Under the pieces are notes generated by a model. The model was not told the origin of the DNA and did not search any database. It was given only the letters and a program-made list of their open reading frames with translations. This document shows, piece by piece, positions 54,611 to 64,000 of a DNA stretch of 64,000 bases. Location of the stretch: positions 20,074,734-20,138,733 of the forward strand of contig OY754968.1 of NCBI GenBank assembly GCA_963576475.1, written 5' to 3'. Position 1 is the stretch's first letter; each line of letters starts with the position of its first letter. Position numbers and translations under genes: made by a program. The stretch is from Molanna angustata. Lineage: Eukaryota; Arthropoda; Insecta; Trichoptera; Molannidae.

Positions 54611-55004
54611 TCGTACAACTTAAAAATCGCTCATAATATCTCCCCTTTCTTCATTTAGAAATATTTTGATTTTCTATTTAATTACAGTCTTTATTCTTCA
54701 TCTTCCTTGTTAGAATCAGGTTCCCTTGCATGGTATAGTGGTATCGTAGAAGGCCGACCAAAGTGGGTTCCGTTGCTTTATTCGATGGAATTTTCTGTCG
54801 GAGTAACCTACCCATACTTCTTAGCTAGGAACTAATCATTGTTCTTATAAAATTTTATTTAGGTACTTCAGAAATCAAAATTTTTGTTCATCTATTATAA
54901 GACTGGGATCTGTTAAGTGTGTTGCACTACCTGTGTAATCTAAAAAAAAGTTTGACGACTCAGTATAAAAGTTTTTGTACAGATTAATACACTTATCCAC
55001 TTGT
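54611..55004. other. No gene; odd GC patch at 54725-54830
   Basis: GCATGGTATAGTGGTATCGT has an A-box look, but no matching B box or cloverleaf could be drawn. The remainder is AT-rich. Confidence 0.35.
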
Positions 55005-55213
55005 GCCGCCGTGGCACAGTTGGCAAGCCGTTTGTTATCTGTGCGGGCGTCCTGGGATCGATCCCCAGTAGAAGAGAAATAATTGAATTAATTTCTCACG
55101 CTAATATTGCTTCTCTGGGCTAGAAACACTGGTTAGTTGGAAGAAATTTACATATGGTAATAAACTCACTTGCGCAGGGTGCAAGGAAGTGTTTATTATT
55201 ATTATTTTAAAGT
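55005..55213 (+). mobile_element. SINE family C, full length
   Basis: GCCGCCGTGGCACAGTTGGC, CTGGGATCGATCCCCAG, AATTTCTCACGCTAATATTG, CTGGTTAGTTGGAAGAAATT, CTTGCGCAGGGTGCAAGGAA, (ATT)n. Confidence 0.85.
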
Positions 55214-55319
55214 ATGAAAGGATTGGTTGTTTTATCTCCTCATTATTCAGATAAGTTGTTTAAAAATTTAAATAAATAAACGTTGCTCCCCCATAGTTGT
55301 TCATTTTGATTGAATAATA

Positions 55320-55510
55320 TTACCTATGTATATACCATCTTCTTCCTTGGTCTCATATCTGAATATGGCGGCAATACTCAATGTAGGACTATCTTTGACA
55401 GCTTGAAGGGCTACATTGGTAGAAGATCTTGCAATGGACTTGACAAGGTCGCCGCTCCATCGACTTGGTCCATTATGTATATACTTACACTTACCTACAA
55501 AAATGTTGAA
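55320..55510 (-). pseudogene. RTE-type LINE C-terminal fragment, minus strand
   Basis: Minus frame: GPSRWSGDLVKSIARSSTNV, then ALQAVKDSPTLSIAAIFRYE. Corresponds to GRSPTRWSDLVK..ALR.AQnR..WR.aI in the fragment at 25331-25813, with several changes. Confidence 0.7.
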
Positions 55511-55793
55511 TGATATTTTCAATAACGAACGGAGAAGTTTTTAATAGTTTTATAAGTTTCATAACATTTACTCTTAATCGTTAGTTTGCTTACAGTTAAA
55601 ACCACTAACTCTCAAGTTATGCAGTTATAGAAAAACGCCTGTTTCTATACCATCATAATATTATTGTGCCAAGTGTACCTACCTACTTATACAACGCCAT
55701 CGGCATTACAAAAAATATAATTTGAAGGACAAAACGAGGCACGAAAGATTTTCAATAAATTCACTGAAAAATCATTGTCACACAAATATATAA

Positions 55794-56352
55794 GAAAACG
55801 AGTGGGTTGTGGCCAACGCTAAACTCCTCACTAACAAGTCATTCTATAAAGTATTCAATTTTGTATGGAAAATTTCCAACAATTTCATGAAATGAGTTTG
55901 TTAAATTATTTTTTATTTAAATATTTTATTATGAAAACTTGATAACTCTTCAATGCCATTTTATGAAAGTGATGTGCCTTTTTACGAATTTGTAAACAAA
56001 TATTTCAAATTTTAAGTTTCCTGAGCTTGGGGTCACTTTGAAATATTTGACAGTTAAAAAAATTGAGAAGCACTATTCATATATCGTTCAAAATCTAATG
56101 GGATCTAATTGAGTATTAGATATACATATTTGCAAAATTTGAATAGAATCGAATGAGTACTTTAGTCTATAATCGATAAAGTAAAAAATGAACACGCCGT
56201 ACATAGCACACACACACAGATACATTGTGATGAAACTTTCAGAATAAAATCTCAGCATGATACTAGTTGATAATCTGAAAAAAAAAATACCCTTAAAAAT
56301 TGCGAAATCATAACTCCCCACTATATCAACTTGTGTTAGTGAGGAGTAAAAA
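55794..56352 (+). repeat. 'CTCCTCACTA' dispersed repeat, copy 4
   Basis: AAAACGAGTGGGTTGTGGCC, AAACTCCTCACTAACAAGTC at the left, GTGTTAGTGAGGAGTAAAAA at the right. The most complete copy in plus orientation. Confidence 0.8.
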
Positions 56353-56599
56353 GTTAAAAATCTCGTTTATTCTAGACTATGTTTTACATAGAGAAATTTT
56401 AGTATCGTAACAATTTGAAAATATACCATTGATGATGGAGCAATATTGAAGCAATGCCGTTAGTAAATGGTTTGAGTTCATGTTGAAAGGTGTAGATATT
56501 GAAGTAATAACAATAAACATTATTTTAAATATATACATTATTATCTATCTACATTTTCATATCCAACATTATAAGAGTTAGTACTTTGCTTTGAACCAG

Positions 56600-56975
56600 A
56601 GAGATACTCTCGTTCAGCCGAGACTCACTCACCAGAGTCATATCGATATTAACGGGACACTGGCTCATAGGAAAGCATGCCAGAAGGCTATGGCTGGAGG
56701 CATACGACTACCGCAGAGCATGCCAAGAAGAAGAGGAAGAAGAGACTGTGATCCAATTCCTCTGTCATCTATAAAATTAAGAGAAGTTCCTTGAAAAGTT
56801 TCTTCTATGATGATCCGATGGACATGGCGTCTGCTGATATGACATTCACTAAGGCACTCGGGCTGGTTCAGGGTGGATGAGTAAGGGAGAAGACAACTCC
56901 ACTTGTGGTATCACCAAAGCCCAATCGGCCTAAGTGTGTTCTCCTGAAGAACTGCCACACGAAAAAAAAATAAAA
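56600..56975 (+). pseudogene. Jockey/R1-like LINE C-terminal fragment
   Basis: From 56652 the frame reads TGHWLIGKHARRLWLEAYDY, then RRACQEEEEEETVIQFLCH and a stop. This matches the 'LtGHw.iG.HA.RlgL...dfCRsC.eeeEEEtveHfLChCPaL' zinc-knuckle/RNase H-end region of insect LINE proteins. The Cys of FCRSC is partly lost. Later residues (LGLVQGG) are from another frame. Dead copy. Confidence 0.7.
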
Positions 56976-57329
56976 AAGTACTTCGCTTTATTAATTTCAA
57001 AATCAAACCAAGCTGTGTACCAGAATGAAAACAGGCTGCTAAATTGGTAAGATCATTTGATAATAATTTGTGTGTATAGATACCTATATCCTTTTTTATA
57101 TATATTTATTTATAATATAATACACTTTTTTTCCTTATATCTAGTAACAAAATATTACATTACATTTAAATTATAAATTAAAATAAAAAGTTTATTGTTT
57201 ACACCACTTTTGAAAAATCTAAAATGTTAGTATTTTAATTTATTAGTTAAAATGAACCACAAAGTAATCAAGATAATAAATTACATTATTTTCCCTTTAT
57301 ATACCAGATTATATGTCGCCCTTTATATG
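56976..57329. other. No gene seen
   Basis: AT-rich spacer. Confidence 0.4.
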
Positions 57330-57545
57330 TCGCCCTTCGTTTCTCAGTTGGTTAGGTATCTACTGATCCAAAGGTCCCGGGTTCGATTCCCGGTGGTTTT
57401 TAATTGTGTTTTCAGTCTGGATCTGTAAGACGATTAATATCGTAAGTTACCAGAATGTGGCAACTTGTTATTGGGTGCGTGTTGAATTGATATTTGACAT
57501 AGTACCTGTTAGTTGCCCAGTTGCCTGAGACACAATATTTATTTA
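57330..57545 (+). mobile_element. SINE family B with a small internal deletion
   Basis: CGCCCTTCGTTTCTCAGTTG, AAAGGTCCCGGGTTCGATTC, then the usual GAGACACAG spacer is missing before TTTAATTGTGTTTTCAGTC. The tail has TTAGTTGCCCAGTTGCC, a local duplication. Confidence 0.85.
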
Positions 57546-58279
57546 TGTATTTATATTTTACATTAGGTATACGGCCTCTGGGCCATTATAAAAACAAGAT
57601 AAAAATAAAACATAAAACTCGTAATAAACAACACAACAATAAAAAAAAACAACACAATAATTCATTAAAACACAAAATCTACCACACAAATGGAAATATT
57701 CATAATGTCCGCATTGACCTGACACTACAACAGGTATTTTTATACCTACAGAGTTGATTCATATAATAAAAGTATTTTTATTTTTTGAATCTGTTTTTGT
57801 TCTTTGGTTTTATATGTACATTATGATATATTGAACTTTCCCTGCGAAACTACTATGTATGTGTATAGCACCTGAGTAGGAAGGTTGGGAGTAGTAGGAG
57901 CAGGGTTTGGGAGAATTCCGTTATAGGAACGATGGGTTGAGGTTTGAATGGAGTCGTAGCCTTCCGGGTATATGGTGCAGATCTGCTCTCACGTTATATT
58001 GAGTTGTATTATTATATCTATACCTTATACTATCATTAATTTATACAATAAAGAGTATTAATTTACATACGCGTGTTATTTATTATAACTCAAATTAAGT
58101 GTTATCACAAAGTTAATACATTTAATACATAGTTAATAGAAAATAAAATTACCTTCTATTTAATTTTCCATACGAATATATTTAAATGTTCCACTGGTAA
58201 TAATTTTTGTAATCATGTTTAAACTTAAAAAACACATTGTGATTAAAAAGATTAATACATTCATAAAATATCTCAATAA
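57546..58279. other. No gene seen
   Basis: AT-rich. A less AT-rich block at 57865-57990 (AGTAGGAAGGTTGGGAGTAG, GGTTTGAATGGAGTCGTAGC) has no open frame. Confidence 0.4.
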
Positions 58280-58481
58280 GGCTGCGTTTCTTGAACAAAG
58301 AATAAAGTAGGTAAAAGTTATAGTTAAAATACTTTGATTTCATAAAATTGTTCAATACTATTGGTTTTTTCATTGAAATCTAATGTCTAATGACGCAATT
58401 TTGAACAATTTTATGAAATAATATTATTTTAACTATACTATTATTGATACCAATTGATACTTTGATTGAAACAACCCAGCC
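58280..58481. mobile_element. Harbinger-type MITE, GGCTG family, copy 2
   Basis: Starts GGCTGCGTTTCTTGAACAAA and ends TTGAAACAACCCAGCC, with TAA on both sides (58277-58279, 58482-58484). The inner arms TTAGTTAAAATACTTTGATTT-like and ATGAAATAATATTATTTTAACTA-like correspond to copy 1. Confidence 0.7.
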
Positions 58482-58589
58482 TAAGTTGCCTAAGTGTGTG
58501 TTAACATTTATACTCAGACTGACATTTTGATTATTATGTGTACCTTTGATGTTTTAAATATTATGTGGATGGATGAGATATTCTCTTTA

Positions 58590-58830
58590 AAGACTAGTCA
58601 TAGATTAAGTGCAACGGTCCGGATTTTTTCCACTGCTAATAAAACTCAGCGTCCTCAACGAAGGCGCAGCGAACGGATCGCATTTTTGTTTCCTAGCAAC
58701 GACGTCGTTAATGCCGACGATCGCATGAATTGCGCGCAAGGATTCTTCTATAGAAAACTAAAATCCGTCTGATGCGCCGCGTCCGCTGCGCTTATGTGGA
58801 CGCTAACCTTAAAGCGCTTTTGTTTAACTT
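58590..58830. other. CpG-rich island, possible transposon end
   Basis: GCAGCGAACGGATCGCATTT, AACGACGTCGTTAATGCCGA, TGCGCCGCGTCCGCTGCGCT. The composition stands out, and the 92-residue frame has no recognised domain. CGTCCGCTGCGCTTATGTGG resembles MITE termini, but no opposite end was found. Confidence 0.35.
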
Positions 58831-59380
58831 ATAATACCTTATTATCAACCTATACCTATAATGCACTTACTTCAATAAAACAGTATTAGGTATGTTTTAT
58901 TGAATTGGTTGTTTCAAAAACAGAATAACAGTCATAAAAGTTGAGTTGATGAAATTAACAAGGACTTCAACAGCATCGGACTTCCCCACATAAAAAATTA
59001 AGCAGTTCGTTATTTCTGAAGTAAGCGAAAATCGATGATGCAATCTATTCTCAACTCCGATTGAGTTTTTTCAATAAACTTTTCCTTGCGTCCACCATCC
59101 CTTCCGATGTAGATTGTTGAACAACAGATGTTGATAAACTCCGTGGACGTGGCTCCCATACCTAGAGAAAATAAATCAATTCAATATAAAATATTTAAAG
59201 GTTAGTTTCCCTTTAGAAACTTTTTTATATTTAACATCTGAGTCAATAGTTTGACGTACACATTACACATCTAATAGTTTTTTTGAGGCCAGGCAAATAC
59301 AAGGTGACCATTGGTCGACCCCATAAATATTATCTGATAACATTTCCCTGTTAGCTAGTGGAACACGGATGCAGTAGGGA
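58831..59380. other. No gene seen
   Basis: AT-rich with TTCCTTGCGTCCACCATCCC near 59082; unassigned. Confidence 0.4.
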
Positions 59381-60450
59381 CAAATACTCTAGATATAATA
59401 CGCACAACTCTTGACATTCCCCATACAAGAAGACGGCAATATTTTTTACAGAGCCATCTGTCGGATTGAGGTGATAAGTTCAGTTTTATACGTATTATTC
59501 ATATAAGATTATTACTATATTTTTGCGATAAAATATGGGATAATGACATGATTTAATTATTTAATACATTTATTTAATTCTTTTGAATATTAAGGATTAC
59601 CAGATAATAATAAAACACATCAATGGTGTATAATTATTTATATTTTGGTTAATTTACTTAGGATTATTGATATGAATTATTAGCAAGTTTTTATTAGATC
59701 CTTATCAAGATATTGTTTATTCATTTTTACGAGATTTGAAGAACTCAGTCTTTTTTCTGAATATTTTTAAAAGTGATTTAAAAATGATCTTAATTTTTTT
59801 CTCTGTCCATTCTTTGGACTTTGTTGGGCTATATTTTTTTTTGATGGCCACTTTCTGGAACAAATATAATTTTTTTCAGAATAGGTATACATTTGAGATA
59901 AAAATAAAATTTAAATGAATCTGATTGGTTGGTAAATTAAAAAGTTATAGAGGCTAACAGGTAAAATTTTGGGATTTTTCCAAAAAAAATTTAAAACATC
60001 CTTAAAAAAAAGGGAGCATCCTATATACATTCTGAGTACCCATAAGTTGTTCCAAATGGTCCCCTCTATATACCATATCAGTTTGTCTAACGTTCTGCCG
60101 AACACCCTGTATATAAATGGTTAAAAGTTCATGATAAAAATAGAATAATATTAGTTGTAAAAATACCATTCCATGTTTTTCGACATCCTATAAAAGGACT
60201 TAGTGTCTTTTTGTAACTTATAATTATTACACCCATATACTGCACATACTCCTCCACCAGTATAACTTCTTTGATTCGACATTTTATACTTATATAATAA
60301 ATTTTAGCTATTTTACTAATAGTGCTTCTCAACTTCCCATACAAACATTACATACTAACATAATTCTGACACCTCAGGCCGATAGAAGCGCTAGTGTAGC
60401 ATACTGCCAGTTTTTTTGTGAAGTTGCGCGTATTATATCTAGAGTATTTG
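59381..60450. mobile_element. Inverted-repeat DNA transposon, 1070 bp, GTAGGGA duplication
   Basis: Ends CAAATACTCTAGATATAATA then CGCACAACT, and inverted CGCGCAACT at the right. Weaker inverted similarity continues for about 90 bp (GGCAATATT, CTGTCGG, TGAGGTG against GGCAGTATG, CTATCGG, TGAGGTG). GTAGGGA lies on both sides (59374-59380, 60451-60457). No transposase frame, so non-autonomous. A 7-bp duplication excludes Harbinger; the superfamily is undetermined. Confidence 0.8.
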
Positions 60451-60457
60451 GTAGGGA

Positions 60458-61182
60458 TAAAATAAGAATATGGAGGCCTATCTTAATATAACCCCAATGT
60501 ATGATGCAAGTGTTAGCGGAGATAGCGAGATTAAGAAAATAAATAAGCGGAGAAAAAAAATATATTACAATCTTCCTATGCATCATCTGGTTTAAAAAAT
60601 ATATTTATGAAAACTTAAAATATTTCTAACAAATTCTCATAGTTAGTTTGATCTCATAGCTATTATCATACCAAAACTAGTGTAAAACTATAGAGTATGA
60701 AATATTCAATTAAATTATCACAAAAACACGTGCGTGTGATACATGGCCATAAATAGTGTTGAAGTACGTATTACTTGTGACACACTAAAGTAGGCAGGTC
60801 AATTTATCGTTTTTTTAACACGATCAAAATAAATCACAAAGTCATGCTACTTTTATTCATCTTTGAAGTACGGTATTCCCATAAAAAATGTAATGTATGT
60901 TTGTACGTATCTATAGCTAGATGTATTTTGAATTCAGTTTATTTCCAAAAATACGTAATGTTTTAAATTATGTATATCCTTGAGTTCTAAATGTGAGTTC
61001 AGGGAAATTCGTACTGATATTTTAATATCGCAAATCAATATTATGAATTACCCAAATAAAAACTAAAATGATTAGGTATTATTCTCTCTTACGAAACACG
61101 ACATGACAAAAATAGTATAGTGAGGAATAAAACAGTGTCATTAAACTCTTCGTTTTGAAGTATTGTCGTATTATGTATATTA
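60458..61182. other. No gene seen
   Basis: AT-rich; no recognisable feature. Confidence 0.4.
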
Positions 61183-61183
61183 T

Positions 61184-61228
<45 letters not shown>
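61183..61228. repeat. (CT)n microsatellite
   Basis: About 22 uninterrupted CT dinucleotides. The minus-strand frame with a run of Arg-Glu is produced by this tract. Confidence 0.95.
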
Positions 61229-61230
<2 letters not shown>

Positions 61231-61312
61231 GTTTCTATCGTCTGCTCACTTGGTGTTGCTTTTTCAAAGGTCATTAAAAAGTACGAAAAAGTGCTGACTC
61301 TAACTGTAGTAC

Positions 61313-61524
61313 CTGGCCGTGATCTCTTGAGCTAATTAACCGCCACAAAGGGCCTCGTAAAACGTCTTGGAACACCGCGAACAGTGGCTTTTAGAGAATA
61401 GAGTCTCCAGAATCCATTGTACTTGAGGGACACTCCACGTTGGCTGTGTTCAAGAGGACCTCGACTCGTGCCTTTTGTTGGAGAACAAGAGTGAAGAGTT
61501 AGCTGTCTATTGTGCACTGTACCG
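61313..61524 (-). other. Exon-like island, coding status unknown
   Basis: Even base composition in an AT-rich setting. On the minus strand it is bounded by an AG acceptor (TACTAG before 61524) and a good donor (GGCCAG|GTACTA, at 61312-61311). A 70-residue minus frame (61332-61544) covers most of it (RGPLEHSQRGVSLKYNGFW, RLYSLKATVRGVPRRFTRP), but no domain is recognised. It could be a coding exon, a non-coding RNA exon, or an unknown repeat. It lies on the same strand as the two other exon candidates. Confidence 0.3.
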
Positions 61525-61550
61525 CTAGTATTTTGACAATACATAGCGAG

Positions 61551-61984
61551 TAGATGTGATGTATGTATGTTGCATAGTAGTTAATCTCTATGTTACATAC
61601 ACATAACTAAATACTTATTCGTATTTATGAAGATTACATGCTTATTGGTACGTCTCCTAAGACGAAAAATTAAGATGAGGTGTCATCAAGAAGACATTAC
61701 TACCAGCAAAGTAACAGATTATGATGCACATACATCGGCACGTTACAACTTTTTTATTTTCTTACCAACAATTTCTTGTCTACAAACCAAATAACATGGT
61801 GTATTTTGATTTTATGGAATTCAAACCAATTTATTGATATCCGGAGTTTCAATAGGTCATTTAAGTACTTACCAAGAATTATTTTTTGTTACTATTTGAA
61901 TCAAAACAAAAACTGTGGAAATTGTAAAACTCATAAATTATATTGATACAGGATCTTGACAAAGGCTTTGTAAATTTACAAAAC
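61551..61984. other. No gene seen
   Basis: AT-rich spacer. Confidence 0.4.
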
Positions 61985-62100
61985 GTTCTTTTGATCATCA
62001 TCATCATCATCAGTCTGTGTTTGCCCACTGCAGGACATAGGTCTCCCCTCTCCTTATCCACTCCTCCCATTCCTGTGCGACTCCCATCCACTGTGGTGAA
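61985..62100 (-). mobile_element. LINE 3'-end fragment with (ATC)n start
   Basis: (ATC)n, then GTTTGCCCACTGCAGGACAT, AGGTCTCCCCTCTCC, CTCCTCCCATTCCTGTGCG. The complement is the frequent 'tcCTGcaGTGGGC' C-terminal/3' region of RTE-type insect LINEs, with the (GAT)n tail on its 3' side. Confidence 0.6.
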
Positions 62101-62590
62101 TAACACAGGAATAAAATAATAGTGTACTTGTATTTATGAGATCTCATGTCGGTATGAATTCTTAAATTATTTAATTACGTATTGCATTGATTGGAAGTTC
62201 TGTGTTACACACATTACAATCAGATAATATTATTATGATTGTTTTATAATTGTAGTTTTGTTGAGATATTTTGTCATCAGTGTGTAACATTGATATACCT
62301 ACTGTCATAAAAAACAGTAATAAAATGTCGAGGGATTCAAGAAATATTATGAGAATGTGCACATATCACAATTAAATTTACTTGCATAAAATATGTTATA
62401 TTTATAGATTCACAATATTTTATTTAATAACCCAAAACCAATGTTATCTACACTCAATATATCAAACATTCATTTATGTTAGTGATTTATTACAAGAAAA
62501 ATATTTTGTAAATGAATGTTTCAAATACCTACAATAAAAACTCGATTTGCAAAAAATTAATTCCAATATTCATACAAAAAAATATATTTC
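62101..62590. other. No gene seen
   Basis: AT-rich spacer. Confidence 0.4.
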
Positions 62591-62820
62591 GGCCTTCGTG
62601 GCTCAGTTGGTGAGATATCTGACTGCTGAGCCAAGGGTCCCGTGTTCAATTCCCGGTGGAGACACAGTTTTTAATTGTGTATTCAGTCTGGATCTGTGAG
62701 ACGATTAATATCGTAAGTCTCCAGAATGTGGCAACTTGTTATTGGGTGCGTGTTAAATTAATATTTGACATAGTACCTGTTAGTTGCCCGAGAAGCAATA
62801 TTAAATAAATAAATAAATAA
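62591..62820 (+). mobile_element. SINE family B, full length, well preserved
   Basis: GGCCTTCGTGGCTCAGTTGG, TGCTGAGCCAAGGGTCCCGT, GTTCAATTCCCGGTGGAGAC, full body, TGTTAGTTGCCCGAGAAGCA, (AAAT)n. The B box has GTTCAATTC. Confidence 0.9.
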
Positions 62821-64000
62821 AATCAAAATATGTGATATATTTTTTGTTAGACTAAATTTATAATCAAATAATGGAACTGATTCATTATTTATATCGCTGC
62901 AATTTTTCACGGAAGGGTAAATTATTAATGAAATCTTTACCAATACAACGACATATTTTGCTATATTTGTGAAATGTAAATCATCAAAAGTTTGAACCAA
63001 GTTTTAAAATTCACTTTACAGTGCTTATTTGTTGTCAGAGTGTCATTCATTTTTTTATCGAAAAAAAGGTTCGAAAACCTTTTTATGTGTAGTGGCCAAA
63101 GTGGATGTCAAAAATTTGTCTACAAAATTCGTCATAATATTTAGTTAAAACATTAGAAGTCATGACTAATTGCAATTATCCATAATCAAGTCCAAAGTCG
63201 ATAGTAATTAAACATTAGGAAAAACAAATAAAACACGTTGCTATTGGTGAATTTATGAACATTTGTTTATCAAAAATCATTATTAAATGAATTCTCAACA
63301 CTAAGATTTCACAATAAAATATCAAGCTTTTTTTGGACATTATTCGGAATATACAATACATACATTCAGTTCAATAACAAAACTCATAAAATTTTAATTT
63401 GAACATAAATTCTAAAAGTAAAAATATTTCAATACCATATAATATATATTTCAATATACTAACACGAATAAATTATATGAAATAATTAAATAAGAACAGA
63501 TTATTATACACTGATTAGATATCAGAATGAGAAAATATTGTTGAACAAAACGTAATTAACAAAATATATATATAAATATATATCATTAGAAAAATCAAGA
63601 TAAATCTGCATCGATCAGATCCAATTTGAATGATGCATCTAACTGTTGCACAAAATAATAACCCATACGAAGGGCGAATCTTTATTTAACTTGAAAATCT
63701 AAAAATAACAATATAACTTACTTACAAGCTTTAAGCGCCATACTATTGTGGAAGTAGGTATTCGGGATCATTTCGAAATAAATTATACAATATGTCATCA
63801 ACACAAGTATTTCAAAGTAATCAAAAGATCATATAAATTAACTGAAATCTATGGAATATCTAATAGATTTACACATGAAATTTTTAAAGAGTCGTTGAAA
63901 TACTGTTTAAATTTCAATAGTAGATAATATTTAGAGAATTTTAATAAATACACATAATAATTACATTCCTATAAATATTACTGTAGTTACATTTACATAA
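62821..64000. other. No gene seen
   Basis: 1.2 kb of strongly AT-rich DNA with no repeat family or frame recognised. Confidence 0.4.

Noticed and set aside
54725..54830. tRNA gene starting GCATGGTATAGTGGTA
   Set aside because: Only an A-box-like start; no matching acceptor stem, anticodon arm or B box at the right distance.
61089..61274. Arg-Glu repeat protein
   Set aside because: Translation of a (CT)n microsatellite.

Overview
The window looks like AT-rich nuclear DNA of an insect. The abundant TACCTACC/GTAGGTAGG tracts and the types of non-LTR retrotransposon tail suggest a moth or butterfly (Lepidoptera), but a hemipteran cannot be excluded. There is no operon structure, and most reading frames are short and accidental. 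Almost everything recognisable is transposable-element (TE) debris, apparently lying in the introns or flanks of a host gene.

Host sequence. The best host-gene evidence is a minus-strand exon at 716-891 that encodes part of a fibronectin type III-like domain and has matching splice sites. A weaker minus-strand candidate exon lies at 16072-16180. An unexplained non-AT-rich, exon-like island lies at 61313-61524.

Layout. 0-8.6 kb: tRNA-derived SINEs of three families (called A, B and C here), small inverted-repeat elements (MITEs), a 27-bp minisatellite and a dispersed 'CTCCTCACTA' repeat. 8.6-15.6 kb: a complete LTR retrotransposon with two 467-bp LTRs that differ at two sites by my reading. 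It has a primer-binding site and a polypurine tract but no recognisable gag or pol, and it sits inside an older L2/CR1-like LINE fragment. 16-24 kb: an L2-like fragment with an internal 39-bp minisatellite, a 12-copy 48-bp minisatellite grown out of a SINE, a 7-copy 78-bp satellite, and a Harbinger-like element inserted in another repeat. 25-38 kb: RTE-type reverse-transcriptase 3' fragments, a 31-bp minisatellite, hairpin elements and an 865-bp element with a TTA target duplication. 39-44 kb: a 5'-truncated non-LTR retrotransposon with an intact 558-residue reverse-transcriptase frame, then a nested stack (LINE 3' end, Harbinger-type element, two SINEs). 45-64 kb: tandem hairpin elements, more SINEs and LINE tails, a ~128-bp tandem array and a 1070-bp inverted-repeat transposon.

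How it fits together. Intact reverse transcriptases supply the machinery for SINEs and LINE copies. Terminal-inverted-repeat elements with 3-bp duplications (TAA, TTA, CTG) look like Harbinger-dependent non-autonomous transposons. At least two minisatellites arose by amplifying a short piece of a TE. Superfamily names rest on motifs seen by eye; no database search was possible.
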